Assembly: GCA_035547515.1 (NCBI GenBank)
Contig: DASZUS010000065.1
Location: forward strand, 1 to 64,000
Source: DASZTV01 sp035547515
Lineage (GTDB): Bacteria > Actinomycetota > Actinomycetes > JAFAQI01
Direction: 5' to 3'
DNA length: 64,000 bases
Under the pieces are notes generated by a model. It was not told the DNA's origin and searched no databases. It saw nothing but the letters and a program-made list of their open reading frames with translations. Every line of letters begins with the position of its first letter. The stretch's first letter is position 1. This document shows, in pieces, positions 25,870-34,697 of the stretch. The position numbers were made by a program, and so were the translations under genes.

Positions 25870-25929
25870 GCAGAGCGGCGCGGTCGGGTCAGGCGGTCCA
25901 TCCACTCTGCCACAGCGACGCCCCGACCG
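25870..25929 (-). promoter_or_regulatory. Possible structured leader of rplS (interleaved inverted repeats)
   Basis: In plus-strand coordinates GCAGAG (25870-25875) can pair with CTCTGC (25905-25910), and CGGTCGGG (25881-25888) can pair with CCCGACCG (25922-25929). The two pairings interleave, so both together would make a pseudoknot ending about 30 bases before the rplS start. Several r-protein genes in other phyla are autoregulated by such leaders. I know of none described for actinobacterial L19, and chance pairing is possible at this GC content. Confidence 0.35.
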
Positions 25930-25939
25930 GAAAATCGCG

Positions 25940-26638
25940 TCAGCCGAGCAGGTCGGGCCGCCGCTGCTCGGTGAGCCGGTGCGACTGCTCCGCCCGCCAC
26001 CGCGCAATCGCAGCGTGGTCGCCGGACCGGAGGATCTCCGGCACCTCGAGACCTCGCCACATGGCGGGCCGGGTGTACGACGGGGCCTCGAGGCCGACGC
26101 CTTCGGAGAACGAGTCGTCTCGTGGGGACTCGGGATTTCCCATGAAGCCGGGAAGCAGCCGCACCACCGCCTCGACGATGACGAGCGCGGCAGCCTCGCC
26201 CCCGGCCAGGACGTAGTCACCGATCGAGACTTCCGCGACGTCCATGCGCCGTGCAGCGTCGATTGGCACTCGAGCGTCGATTCCCTCGTAACGCCCGCAT
26301 CCGATGACCAGCCAGCTGCGCGTCGTCCAGGTCCGCGCGTGAGCCTGCGTGAACGGCTCGCCCGCCGGCGTCGGCAGGACCAGCAGCGGCCGGCCTCCGC
26401 TCTCGGGAGGGTCCTGGAGCAGCGCATCCAGCGCCCGCCCCCACGGCTCCGGGCGCATCAGCATCCCCGGCCCACCGCCGTACGGGGAGTCGTCGACCGT
26501 CCGGTGCACGTCGTCGGTGTGGTCGCGCAGGTCGTGTACCCGCAGCTCGACGTCGCCGCGTTCGTGAGCCTTGCCCAGCAAGGACACCGACAGCGGCGCG
26601 AAGTACGCCGGGAAGATCGTGATCAGGTCGATCCGCAT
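25940..26638 (-). CDS. trmD: tRNA (guanine-N1-)-methyltransferase TrmD
   Basis: Makes m1G37 in tRNAs, needed to prevent +1 frameshifting. The 232-residue SPOUT enzyme starts MRIDLITIFPAYFAPL. The knot region is LVIGCGRYEGIDARV and EVSIGDYVLAGGEAAALVI. The C-terminal helical domain carries SYTRPAMWRGLEVPEIL. It overlaps the rimM stop by one base and is followed by rplS. Confidence 0.97.
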   Translation of the reverse strand: MRIDLITIFPAYFAPLSVSLLGKAHERGDVELRVHDLRDHTDDVHRTVDDSPYGGGPGMLMRPEPWGRALDALLQDPPESGGRPLLVLPTPAGEPFTQAHARTWTTRSWLVIGCGRYEGIDARVPIDAARRMDVAEVSIGDYVLAGGEAAALVIVEAVVRLLPGFMGNPESPRDDSFSEGVGLEAPSYTRPAMWRGLEVPEILRSGDHAAIARWRAEQSHRLTEQRRPDLLG

Positions 26639-27147
26639 CAGAGCTCGAGAAGACCTTCCGGAGGATCGAGCACGACGCGACCGGCCGGCCGGTCCACGCT
26701 GGGCACGATCTCGCGTACGAACGGCACGAGCGCATCGTCCTGTCCCGGCCGCGCGATCACCAGGACGTCCGGGCCCGGCGGGTGGAGGACGTCGCTGACG
26801 GTCCCGACTACCGCACCGTCGACCAGCACCGCGGTCAAGCCGATCAGGTCGTGATCCCAGAAGTCGTCGTCATCTCCCGCCGACTGGCTGCTTGCCGAGT
26901 CCGCGACCAGCATCGTTCCCCGGAGGAGCTCGGCGGCAGTGCGGTCGGCAACCCCGACGAAACTGACCAGGAGCCGGCCGGAGTGCCATCGCGAGCGGCT
27001 GACGACCAGTGGCCCGCGGTCAGCGGGATCGGTGTCCAGCGACGAGCCCACTGCGAAGCGGTGCTCCGGGTCGTCCGTACGCACGTCGACCGCCACCTCG
27101 CCGGCGATGCCGTGAGCCTTCGCGATCCGTCCGACTACGAGCTGCAT
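26638..27147 (-). CDS. rimM: 16S rRNA-processing protein RimM
   Basis: A 169-residue 30S assembly factor that binds S19. The N-terminal domain opens MQLVVGRIAKAHGIAGEV, and the C-terminal PRC-barrel domain has DDDFWDHDLIGLTAVL and PFVREIVPSVD. The short acidic insertion in the linker (SSQSAGDDDD) is of no known meaning. Gene order rpsP-khpA-rimM-trmD-rplS is standard, and the stop overlaps the trmD start. Confidence 0.95.
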   Translation of the reverse strand: MQLVVGRIAKAHGIAGEVAVDVRTDDPEHRFAVGSSLDTDPADRGPLVVSRSRWHSGRLLVSFVGVADRTAAELLRGTMLVADSASSQSAGDDDDFWDHDLIGLTAVLVDGAVVGTVSDVLHPPGPDVLVIARPGQDDALVPFVREIVPSVDRPAGRVVLDPPEGLLEL

Positions 27148-27177
27148 CGGCGCCCAACCGTGCGGGTGTCGCGGCGA

Positions 27178-27402
27178 CTAGTCGACCAGGTCGACGCGTA
27201 CGCCCTTGCCGCCCAGCCCCGTCATCACCGAACGCAGAGCTTTCGCGGTGCGCCCGGCCCGTCCGATCACCTTGCCGAGATCGTCAGGGTGGACCCGCAC
27301 CTCGAGGACCTTGCCACCCCGGCGCTCGCGGAGATCGACCTGGACGTCGTCCGGATGGTCGACGATGCCCCGGACGAGGTGGTCGAGCGCCTCAGTGAGC
27401 AT
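27178..27402 (-). CDS. khpA: KhpA-type KH-domain RNA-binding protein
   Basis: A 74-residue protein that is essentially one KH domain, with the GxxG loop in KVIGRAGRTAKALR. Single KH proteins of this kind (KhpA, often partnered with KhpB/Jag) bind small RNAs and affect division in Firmicutes. The role in actinobacteria is less clear. The ATG at 27402 overlaps the rpsP stop (TAATG). The gene always lies between rpsP and rimM in this phylum. Confidence 0.92.
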   Translation of the reverse strand: MLTEALDHLVRGIVDHPDDVQVDLRERRGGKVLEVRVHPDDLGKVIGRAGRTAKALRSVMTGLGGKGVRVDLVD

Positions 27403-27986
27403 TACTCCGCAGCCGCTGGTTCGTCGGCGGGGGCAGCGTCCTCAGCGGGCGCCTCGGCCTCTGCGGCGGGTGCCTCGGCCGCGGTCTCCTCGGCGGGAGA
27501 CTCTGCCGTCGCTGCCTCCTCAGCCGGAGGCTCTGCGGTCGCTGCGTCGTCAGCCGGAGGCTCCGCTGCCGCGGTGTCCCCAGCGGGAGCGGCCTTCTTG
27601 GCGGCCGCCTTCTTCGCCGGTGCCTTCTTGGCGGGCGCCTCGTCGTGGGTCTCCTTCGCCGCGGCCTCGAAGGCAGCCTTGCGGTCCTCCTTCGGCGACG
27701 CCGTGCGAACCCCCTCGGTCGGGGCAGGAAGGCCCTTGTATGCCTGCCAGTCCCCCGTCAACTTCAGGATCGCCGCAACCGGCTCTGTCGGCTGAGCGCC
27801 CACCGACAGCCAGTACCGCGCCCGGTCGGAGTCGACCTCGATGAGCGACGGCTCAGCCTTGGGGTGGTACTTGCCGATCGTCTCGATGACCCGACCGTCC
27901 CGCTTGGTGCGGGAGTCGGCGACGACGATGCGGTAGTACGGCGCGCGGATCTTGCCGAGCCGCATGAGCCTGATCTTGGTTGCCAC
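27402..27986 (-). CDS. rpsP: 30S ribosomal protein S16 with long Ala/Glu/Pro-rich tail
   Basis: The first ~85 residues are S16 (KIRLMRLGKIRAPYYRIVVAD, VIETIGKYHPKAEPS, YWLSVGAQPTEPVAAIL). About 110 further residues follow: a Lys/Ala stretch (APAKKAPAKKAAAKKAA) and then a low-complexity run of Ala, Glu and Pro. Long tails are known on actinobacterial S16, but their function is unknown, and this one more than doubles the protein. The GTG at 27986 is the conserved start. It heads the rpsP-khpA-rimM-trmD run. Confidence 0.96.
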   Translation of the reverse strand: MATKIRLMRLGKIRAPYYRIVVADSRTKRDGRVIETIGKYHPKAEPSLIEVDSDRARYWLSVGAQPTEPVAAILKLTGDWQAYKGLPAPTEGVRTASPKEDRKAAFEAAAKETHDEAPAKKAPAKKAAAKKAAPAGDTAAAEPPADDAATAEPPAEEAATAESPAEETAAEAPAAEAEAPAEDAAPADEPAAAE

Positions 27987-28063
27987 GGGGCGATGCTCTC
28001 CAAAAGCTGATTTAAATCCGGATGGATCCGGGCGCGAACGTCCATGCGCCGCGCCGAAGGAGT

Positions 28064-28486
28064 CTACCCGGCCGGGAGCTGGCCTGCTTTCCAGATGTCC
28101 CGCAGCGCCCACGGCATGATGACCAGGATCCAGATCCCCGCGCCCACGATCTCCAAGCCACCACTGACCACCACGCCGACGACGAGCAGCGGCACCGGGA
28201 CGATGAGCAGGAAGGTGCACACCAGCCGGCCAACCGGACCGAACGTCGTGGGTGTCTTGCGCCAACGGGTCTTAACCATGGGCGTCGGCGGGCGGGCTGC
28301 GGCCTGCTGCCGGTCCCCGGACATGATCGAGTAGCCGGCGTCGCCAGCAGCCCGCGCGGGCGCGACGGCACCCGGGAGCACGGTCGGTGCCGGCGCCGAG
28401 GCGGTGGGCCCGATCACCGCGAAGCACTGCGTGCACCAGGTCGCGGCAGGCGGCAATGTCGCGCCGCAGCCCGTGCACTGATCCAT
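28064..28486 (-). CDS. Zinc-ribbon membrane protein of unknown function
   Basis: A 140-residue protein. The N-terminus has two CxxC pairs (CTGCGATLPPAATWCTQC), a zinc-ribbon pattern. A Pro/Ala-rich linker follows, then two hydrophobic segments (LVCTFLLIVPVPLLVVGVVV and IVGAGIWILVIMPWALRDIW), so the ribbon probably faces the cytoplasm from a membrane anchor. I recognise no specific family. It lies between ffh and rpsP in the same direction. The start at 28486 gives the CxxC at residue 4. Confidence 0.75.
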   Translation of the reverse strand: MDQCTGCGATLPPAATWCTQCFAVIGPTASAPAPTVLPGAVAPARAAGDAGYSIMSGDRQQAAARPPTPMVKTRWRKTPTTFGPVGRLVCTFLLIVPVPLLVVGVVVSGGLEIVGAGIWILVIMPWALRDIWKAGQLPAG

Positions 28487-28518
28487 GGGCTATCTATCGG
28501 CGTCGATCGCCCGCAGGT

Positions 28519-30006
28519 TCACTCGGAACCGGGAAGCTTCAGGTTCGACAGGTCGGGCGAGAGGCCTGGCGGGAGCTTCAGGCCCGGGGGCAGCTGCAAG
28601 TTGGGAGGCATCGCGCCGCCACGCATCGGAGCGCGCCCGCGCTTGGACCCGCTTTTCTTGTTCTTGCCCCCCTTGCGGTTCGACGCCCTGCGCATGCCGG
28701 GCATCCCGCCGGCCATCTGCTTCATCATCTTGCGGGCCTCGAAGAACCGCTCGACCAGCCGGTTGACCTCGGTCACCGTCGTACCCGAGCCGCGCGCGAT
28801 CCGTAACCGCCGCGACCCATTGAGGATCTTCGGGTCCTGACGTTCGGCAGGTGTCATCGATCGGATGATTGCGGTGATCCGGTCCAGGTCGCGGTCGTCG
28901 ATCTGGGCGATCGCGTCCTTCATCTGGCCCATGCCGGGCAGCATGCCGAGCAGGTTCCCGATCGGGCCCATGCGCCGAACCATCTGCATCTGCTCGAGGA
29001 AGTCCTCGAGCGTGAGCTCGCCGCCGCCGAGCATCTTCTCGGCCATGCGCTCGGCCTCGTCGGCCTCGAAAGTCCGCTCCGCCTGCTCGATGAGCGTGAG
29101 GACGTCGCCCATCCCGAGGATCCGCGAGGCCATCCGCTCGGGATGGAAGACGTCGAAGTCCTCGAGCTTCTCCCCCGTCGAGGCGAACATGATGGGGCGG
29201 CCGGTGACGTTCGCAACGGAGAGCGCTGCGCCGCCGCGTGCATCGCCGTCGAGCTTGGTCAGCACGACTCCGGTGAAGCCGACCCCGTCGCGGAACGCCT
29301 CCGCGGTGGTCACCGCGTCCTGACCGATCATCGCGTCGACGACGAACAGCGTCTCGTCGGGCTGCACGGCATCGCAGATCGCGGCCGCCTGCGCCATCAT
29401 CTCGACGTCGATGCCGAGCCGCCCGGCGGTGTCCACGACGACTACGTCGTGACCCATGCGCCGGGCGTGCTCGATCGCCGCCCTCGCGACCGCGACCGGA
29501 TCACCGGTGCCGTTGCCCGGCTCGGGGGCGAATACGTCGACGCCGGCTTGACCGCCGACGACCTTCAGCTGGTCGACGGCGTTCGGACGCTGGAGGTCGG
29601 CGGCGACCAGAAGCGGAGCGTGACGCTGCTGCTTGAGCCAGCGGCCGAGCTTTCCGGCGAGCGTGGTCTTGCCGGCGCCCTGCAGGCCGGCGAGCATGAC
29701 GACGGTAGGGGGCGCCTTCGCCAACGTAATCGTGCGGGTCTCGCCGCCGAGGATGGCGACGAGCTCCTCGTTGACGATCTTGATGACCTGCTGTGCCGGG
29801 TTGAGGGCCTGGCTGACCGCAGCGCCCCGAGACCGCTCCTTGATCGCGGCGATGAACTCCTTGACGACCGGCAGCGCCACGTCGGCCTCGAGCAGGGCGA
29901 TCCGGATCTCGCGCGCGGTCGCATCGATGTCGGCGTCGGAGAGTCGTCCCTTGCCCCGCAGCGAGGTGAAGACCGACTCGAGCCGGTCGGAGAGAGTGTC
30001 GAACAT
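28519..30006 (-). CDS. ffh: Signal recognition particle protein Ffh
   Basis: The GTPase subunit of SRP, which targets nascent membrane proteins. The 495-residue product has the N domain, then the G domain with P-loop GLQGAGKTTLAGKLG, DTAGRLGID and TKLDGDARGGAAL. The methionine-rich M domain follows (EQMQMVRRMGPIGNLLGMLPGMGQM and MMKQMAGGMPGMRR). The C-terminus is extended by basic and then Pro/Leu/Gly-rich sequence, as in other actinobacteria. The SRP RNA gene is not in this window; ftsY, the receptor, is at 38127-39335. Confidence 0.97.
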   Translation of the reverse strand: MFDTLSDRLESVFTSLRGKGRLSDADIDATAREIRIALLEADVALPVVKEFIAAIKERSRGAAVSQALNPAQQVIKIVNEELVAILGGETRTITLAKAPPTVVMLAGLQGAGKTTLAGKLGRWLKQQRHAPLLVAADLQRPNAVDQLKVVGGQAGVDVFAPEPGNGTGDPVAVARAAIEHARRMGHDVVVVDTAGRLGIDVEMMAQAAAICDAVQPDETLFVVDAMIGQDAVTTAEAFRDGVGFTGVVLTKLDGDARGGAALSVANVTGRPIMFASTGEKLEDFDVFHPERMASRILGMGDVLTLIEQAERTFEADEAERMAEKMLGGGELTLEDFLEQMQMVRRMGPIGNLLGMLPGMGQMKDAIAQIDDRDLDRITAIIRSMTPAERQDPKILNGSRRLRIARGSGTTVTEVNRLVERFFEARKMMKQMAGGMPGMRRASNRKGGKNKKSGSKRGRAPMRGGAMPPNLQLPPGLKLPPGLSPDLSNLKLPGSE

Positions 30007-30025
30007 CGCGCTGCCAGGCTACGGG

Positions 30026-31822
30026 CTAGACAGTTGCCGCCTCGGGCGCGGCGCTGATCTCGATGCCGGCGCCGGCGTACAGCGCCTCCACCAGCTCGCC
30101 GTACCGATCCATCAGGCCGCGCCGCTTCAGCTTCATCGTGGGAGTGAGCACGTCGGAGTCCGGCAGCCACTCCTCGCCGAGCACCGCCATCCGGCGCGGT
30201 TGTTCGACGCGCGAGAGTCGTTGGTTCGCGATCGCCACGCCGTCCGCGATCTCCCGCGCAACGTCAGGGTCGCTCGAGACGTCCGCAAGCGAGCGACCGG
30301 GAAAGCGTGCCGCGACCGAGTCGGGGTCGAGCGTGAGGAGCGCGACAAGGTACGGGCGGCCGTCGCCGATCGCCATCGCCTGGGCCACGAGCGGAACGGT
30401 CTTGAGCACGGCCTCGACGTTGGCCGGTGAGACGTTCTTGCCGCCCGCGGTGATGATCAGCTCCTTCTTGCGGTCGACGATCTTGAGGTAGCCGTCCTCG
30501 TCGAACTCGCCGATGTCGCCGGTGTGGAGCCAGCCGTCTTGGTCGAGCGTCTCGGCGGTGCGCTGCGGGTCGTCGAGATAGCCACTGAAGACGATCGGAC
30601 CACGGCAGAGGATCTCGCCGTCGTCTGCCGTGACGACCTCGATGCCCGGGTATGCCCTGCCGACCTTGCCGGGCTTGACCAGAAACGGCTCCCAGGTCAT
30701 CCCGCCGCAGTTCTCGCTCATGCCGTAGACCTCGCTCATCGGCAAGCCGATGTCGCGCAGGAAGTCGATGACTTCGGCGGGCACCGGGGCGGCGCCAGAG
30801 AAGACGAACTCGCACTTGTCGAGGCCGACGGCCTGCCGGATCGGCGCGAACGCCATCGCATCGACGAACTCCCAGGTCGCCGCCAGCTCGGCGGGAAGCT
30901 CCTCGCCGCGACCGCGCAGCTGCTGGACCTCCCGGCCGACCTTCAACGCGTCCGCGAATCGGGCGCGAGTCTGCTCGTCGCGAGCCGCGACCTGGCCCTT
31001 GATGCCGGCCACGATCTTTTCCCACACCCGCGGCGGGCCGAACAGCGCGTCGGGATGCACCTCCGCGAGATAGGCGGGCAGCTGGTTGAGGTCGGCCAGC
31101 GGCACCGCGGTTCCGCCGCGCCTCAGCGGATGGTAGTGGGACACCATTCGCTCCGCGACGTGCGCCATCGGGAGGTAGGAGATCAGGCACCGGCCCGTGT
31201 CGGTGGCTCGACCAGTGAAGTGCTCCAGGTACGACGACGCCGCCACGACGTTGGCATGGCTGAGCATCACCCCCTTGGGAGGGCCGGTGGTGCCCGAGGT
31301 GTAGATCACGGTGATCAGATCCTCCGGGCCGATCGCATCAGCCCTGCGGCTCAGGTCGACCGGATCAGCGGCCGCGACCTCGTCCCACCGGACGGACCCG
31401 GCCGGCGCGTCGCCGAGTACGACGACGTTGCTCAGCATCGGGCAGTCGGCAGCGGCCTCGAGCACTCGCTGGACGAAGTCCCCGTCCTCGACCACGGCGA
31501 CCGATGCCTTGCAGTGGTTGACGAGGTAGGCGATCTGCTCCGGGGACGAGGAGTTGTAGATCGAGATCGGAGTGGCACCGGCCGCGAGCACGGCCACGTC
31601 GGCGATGTGGAACTCCGCGCGGTTGCGCAACATCAGCACGACGCGGTCCCCCGGCCGGACACCGAGCGCGACCAGACCGCCTGCGAAGCGTGCCGCCCGC
31701 TCGGCGTACTGCGACCAGGTGATCTGCTCACCGCGCAGCTCCCGGATCGCGATCTCGTCGGCGTCCCGGCCGACGGTGCGGATGAAGGCGTCGAGCATGT
31801 TCGTGGGAGCCTCAGCGGTCAT
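30026..31822 (-). CDS. Long-chain fatty acid-CoA ligase / AMP-dependent synthetase
   Basis: A 598-residue ANL-superfamily enzyme of the FAA1/FadD15 type. It would activate a fatty acid to the acyl-AMP and then acyl-CoA. Motifs are the P-loop VIYTSGTTGPPKGVMLSH, the A5-like VYGMSENCGG and the A7/A8 region GWLHTGDIGEFDEDGYL with KIVDRKKELIITAGGKNVSP. The ATG at 31822 lies seven bases after TAGCGT, so the mRNA may be leaderless; a GTG at 31843 is an alternative. It is divergent from the SDR-like gene, with a 30-bp spacer. Chain-length preference cannot be read from sequence. Confidence 0.9.
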   Translation of the reverse strand: MTAEAPTNMLDAFIRTVGRDADEIAIRELRGEQITWSQYAERAARFAGGLVALGVRPGDRVVLMLRNRAEFHIADVAVLAAGATPISIYNSSSPEQIAYLVNHCKASVAVVEDGDFVQRVLEAAADCPMLSNVVVLGDAPAGSVRWDEVAAADPVDLSRRADAIGPEDLITVIYTSGTTGPPKGVMLSHANVVAASSYLEHFTGRATDTGRCLISYLPMAHVAERMVSHYHPLRRGGTAVPLADLNQLPAYLAEVHPDALFGPPRVWEKIVAGIKGQVAARDEQTRARFADALKVGREVQQLRGRGEELPAELAATWEFVDAMAFAPIRQAVGLDKCEFVFSGAAPVPAEVIDFLRDIGLPMSEVYGMSENCGGMTWEPFLVKPGKVGRAYPGIEVVTADDGEILCRGPIVFSGYLDDPQRTAETLDQDGWLHTGDIGEFDEDGYLKIVDRKKELIITAGGKNVSPANVEAVLKTVPLVAQAMAIGDGRPYLVALLTLDPDSVAARFPGRSLADVSSDPDVAREIADGVAIANQRLSRVEQPRRMAVLGEEWLPDSDVLTPTMKLKRRGLMDRYGELVEALYAGAGIEISAAPEAATV

Positions 31823-31829
31823 GGGCCGC

Positions 31830-31846
31830 ACGCTACGACGCACAAT
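31830..31846. promoter_or_regulatory. Overlapping -10-like elements of the divergent acyl-CoA ligase / SDR-like pair
   Basis: TAGCGT on the minus strand (31835-31830) lies seven bases before the ligase ATG. CACAAT on the plus strand (31841-31846) lies six bases before the SDR-like GTG. Only 30 bp separate the two start codons, and no Shine-Dalgarno sequence fits in it. This suggests both messages begin at their start codons. The -35 regions would lie inside the opposing coding sequences and are not obvious. Confidence 0.4.
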
Positions 31847-31852
31847 GCCGAT

Positions 31853-32401
31853 GTGACGAGTGAGGTCGGGCGGCCCGCCTGGCAGGCGCGCTACCCGGAT
31901 CTGGCCGGGAAGGTGGCGGTGATCGCCGGCACGGCATCAGTGCTGAAGCGGGTCGGCACCGTCTTGTCGGACAACGGCGTGCTGTGCGCGGTCGTCGTGG
32001 ACGACCGCGGGGTTGTGGACGAAGTGGTGCAGCACGCGGACGCCATGCAGCTGAAGTCGATGGGGATCGTGGCCGACCCGACGCAGCTCGACACCTGGGA
32101 ACGGGTCAGGCCGCACATCGAGCAACGGCTCGGCCCGATCGACATCGGCGTGGTGATCGCCCCGCCGGCCGCACGCGCGCTGATGCTGTCGGCGCTGCTG
32201 CCGGACATGGCCGCACGCCGGCGCGGGGTCCTCGTCGAAGCCGGCTCTGTGGTCGAGCGCCTCGACATGCCAGACGGCGTGCGGCATCGCGGGATCTCCG
32301 GTGGCAGCGGCTTCCTGCCCACGGACCTCGCGGCCGTCGTCGCGCTGTGTGCCAGCGACGTCCTGATGGCACCGACCGTCATGACGCGACTCGACGGCTA
32401 G
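31853..32401 (+). CDS. Rossmann-fold, SDR-like protein lacking catalytic motifs
   Basis: A 182-residue protein that reads like a shortened short-chain dehydrogenase. GKVAVIAGTASVLKRVG stands where TGxxxGxG should be, and a later strand (PIDIGVVIAPPAARALM) stands where NNAG should be. An EAGSVVERLD segment follows, with no Tyr-x-x-x-Lys. It is ~60 residues shorter than a normal SDR. It is probably not a standard oxidoreductase. The GTG at 31853 sits six bases after CACAAT. Its stop shares CTAG with the convergent glnD stop. Divergence from the acyl-CoA ligase may point to a shared lipid-related role, but this is only context. Confidence 0.6.
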   Translation: MTSEVGRPAWQARYPDLAGKVAVIAGTASVLKRVGTVLSDNGVLCAVVVDDRGVVDEVVQHADAMQLKSMGIVADPTQLDTWERVRPHIEQRLGPIDIGVVIAPPAARALMLSALLPDMAARRRGVLVEAGSVVERLDMPDGVRHRGISGGSGFLPTDLAAVVALCASDVLMAPTVMTRLDG

Positions 32402-34689
32402 CAGACCGCGATCAGCGCCGCGTCGATAGCCGCCCGCCGGCTCGGGTCGTCGATGCTGCGGCCCGCGGAGTCGACCACGTAGAAGGCATCGACGACCTCG
32501 GCGCCGAGGGTCTGGATGCGCGCCGACCGGACGTCGAGACCCTCTGCCGCGAGAACCTTCGTCAGGCGGTGCAGCAGACCCTCGGAGTCGTGGGTGCGCA
32601 CCTCGACGATCGTCGAGTGATGCGACTCGTCGTCGAACCACAGGATCATCGGCGGGGCGGCCGCGACGGCAGCAGTCTCATAGGTCTGCTCGCGCTGTTG
32701 CAGTCGGGCCTCGAGCTGCAGGGTGTCGTCGTACGCCCGGCGGACGTCCGCCGCGAGTGCATCGACATCGGGCATCGAGCCGAACTTCGGCGCGACCTCC
32801 AGCGTCGTGATCGCCATGCGGCCGGCCGGGGTCGCCGAGAAGGTCGCGGTCGCGGAGCGGACGGTGAGCCGGTTCAGCGCAACGACACCAGCCCAACGCG
32901 CCATCAGACCTGGCCGGTCGGGCGCAACGATCGTCAGCTGGGTGCCGTTGAGCGCCACGGCCAGCTCTCCGGCATCGGCTAGCGCGCGCTGCTCGTCGGT
33001 GACCGCCTCGAACTCCGCGACGTGCTCGCCCGCCAACGACGCCGTAGCCCGGCGGACCAGCTCGGCCACGAGACCGGCCTTCCAGTCGCTCCAGGCGGCC
33101 GGACCGGTTGCCGCGGCGTCGGCGATCGTCAGCGCGTGGAGCAGCTCCAGCGTTGCGACATCGCCGACCGCGCGGGTGACGATCTCGATCGTGGCGGGGT
33201 CGGCGAGGTCGCGCCGGGTGGCGGTGTCAGGAAGCAGGAGATGGTGATGCACCAAGGAGGTGACGACAGCGGTCTCCTCCTCCGACAGCCCCATCCGACG
33301 GGCGATTACCGGGACTCGTTCGACACCCGCTTGGGTGTGGTCGCCGGGAAAGCCCTTCCCGATGTCGTGGAGCAAGGCTCCGAGCAGCAGCAGGTCAGGT
33401 CGTGCCACGCGGCGCGTGAGCGCCGATGCCTCGACCGCCGCCTCGATCAGGTGGCGGTCGACGGTGAAGCGGTGCACCGCGTTGTGCTGCGGCTTGCAGC
33501 GCACCGCGTCCCACTCCGGAATCAGCCGGACCAGCATCCCCGCCTGGTCGAGTGCTTCGAACACCGCGACCGCCGGCCGGCCGGCGCCGAGGACCGCGAC
33601 GAAGGCGTCGCGGGCTTCGGCAGGCCAGGGCACGGGCAACGCCGACGACGCGGTGGCCAGACGCGCGGTGACGCTCGCCGCTATCGGCAGGTTTGCCTGA
33701 GCCGCAGCAGCCGCAACGCGCAGCGCCAGGACCGGGTCGCCGCCGGGGTCGGCATCCCTGGCGAGGTGGACCTCGCCGTCCTGCTCCACTACGCCGTCGG
33801 CGAGCGGCCTGCGGACTGGAGCTGCCCGCCTTCCCCATCGGCGCACCGGACGGGAGGCGACCGTTGCGCGCCGGCAGGCCTCGTCGACCGCGAACGCGAT
33901 CGTGCGCCCGGCTTCGAACACCCGCCGCATCAGCTGGTCCGGGTCGTCGACGCCGAGCGCCTTCCCCACAGGGATCCGCTCCTGGGCCACCAGCCGGTCG
34001 CTACCTCGCGACGAACGGCGATGCAGCTCGCACCGGACGTCCTGCAGCCATTCGTACGCCTCGCGGACCGCAGCGCTCGGAGCATCCGCGACCCAAGCTG
34101 CCGCGATGGCGGTGATGGCATGCACGTCGCGGATGCCGCCGCGAGCCTCCTTGAGGTCGGGCTCGAGCAGGAAGGCGAGCTCGCCCATCCGCTGCGCGCG
34201 CTCGGCGACCGCCTCGACCAGCTCGGGCAAGCGGCGGCGGGAGTCCTTGCGCCAGGCCGCGTAGACCTGCTCCCGGAGCGCACCGGTCAGCTCGGAGTCA
34301 CCGGCGACGTGCCTCACGTCGAGCAGGCCGAGCGCCGCCTTGAGGTCCTCACGGGCAACCGATAGCGCCTCATCGACCGTGCGTACCGAGTGGTCCAGCC
34401 CGACGCCCGCGTCCCAGATCGGGTACCACAGCGAGTTCGCAAGCTCCGAGACGTCCGCGCCCGGCGCGTGCAGCAGTACGACGTCGAGATCACTGCCAGG
34501 GGCGAGCTCTCGCCGCCCGTAGCCGCCGACGGCGGCGAGCGCCACCCCCGGCACGTCCGCGAGCCGTGTCGACATCCACTCGTCGGCGGCAACGGTCAAC
34601 GCCTCGCGAAGCTGCGCGCCAGACAGGCCGCCAGTAGCAAGAACCGCGGAACGCGCTTCGCGGAGCTCGCCGGACGGGTCGTCGGACAT
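32398..34689 (-). CDS. glnD: [Protein-PII] uridylyltransferase/uridylyl-removing enzyme (or adenylyl equivalent)
   Basis: Modifies the PII protein GlnK according to nitrogen status; in actinobacteria the reaction is adenylylation. The 763-residue product has the nucleotidyltransferase domain (GGYGRRELAPGSDLDVVLLH), the HD phosphohydrolase domain (LLLGALLHDIGKGFPGDHTQAG) and two C-terminal ACT domains that sense glutamine (LTIVAPDRPGLMARWAG and STIVEVRTHDSEGLLHRL). It is the last gene of amtB-glnK-amt2-glnD and starts nine bases after the amt2 stop. Confidence 0.95.
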   Translation of the reverse strand: MSDDPSGELREARSAVLATGGLSGAQLREALTVAADEWMSTRLADVPGVALAAVGGYGRRELAPGSDLDVVLLHAPGADVSELANSLWYPIWDAGVGLDHSVRTVDEALSVAREDLKAALGLLDVRHVAGDSELTGALREQVYAAWRKDSRRRLPELVEAVAERAQRMGELAFLLEPDLKEARGGIRDVHAITAIAAAWVADAPSAAVREAYEWLQDVRCELHRRSSRGSDRLVAQERIPVGKALGVDDPDQLMRRVFEAGRTIAFAVDEACRRATVASRPVRRWGRRAAPVRRPLADGVVEQDGEVHLARDADPGGDPVLALRVAAAAAQANLPIAASVTARLATASSALPVPWPAEARDAFVAVLGAGRPAVAVFEALDQAGMLVRLIPEWDAVRCKPQHNAVHRFTVDRHLIEAAVEASALTRRVARPDLLLLGALLHDIGKGFPGDHTQAGVERVPVIARRMGLSEEETAVVTSLVHHHLLLPDTATRRDLADPATIEIVTRAVGDVATLELLHALTIADAAATGPAAWSDWKAGLVAELVRRATASLAGEHVAEFEAVTDEQRALADAGELAVALNGTQLTIVAPDRPGLMARWAGVVALNRLTVRSATATFSATPAGRMAITTLEVAPKFGSMPDVDALAADVRRAYDDTLQLEARLQQREQTYETAAVAAAPPMILWFDDESHHSTIVEVRTHDSEGLLHRLTKVLAAEGLDVRSARIQTLGAEVVDAFYVVDSAGRSIDDPSRRAAIDAALIAVC

Positions 34690-34697
34690 GAGGTCAG

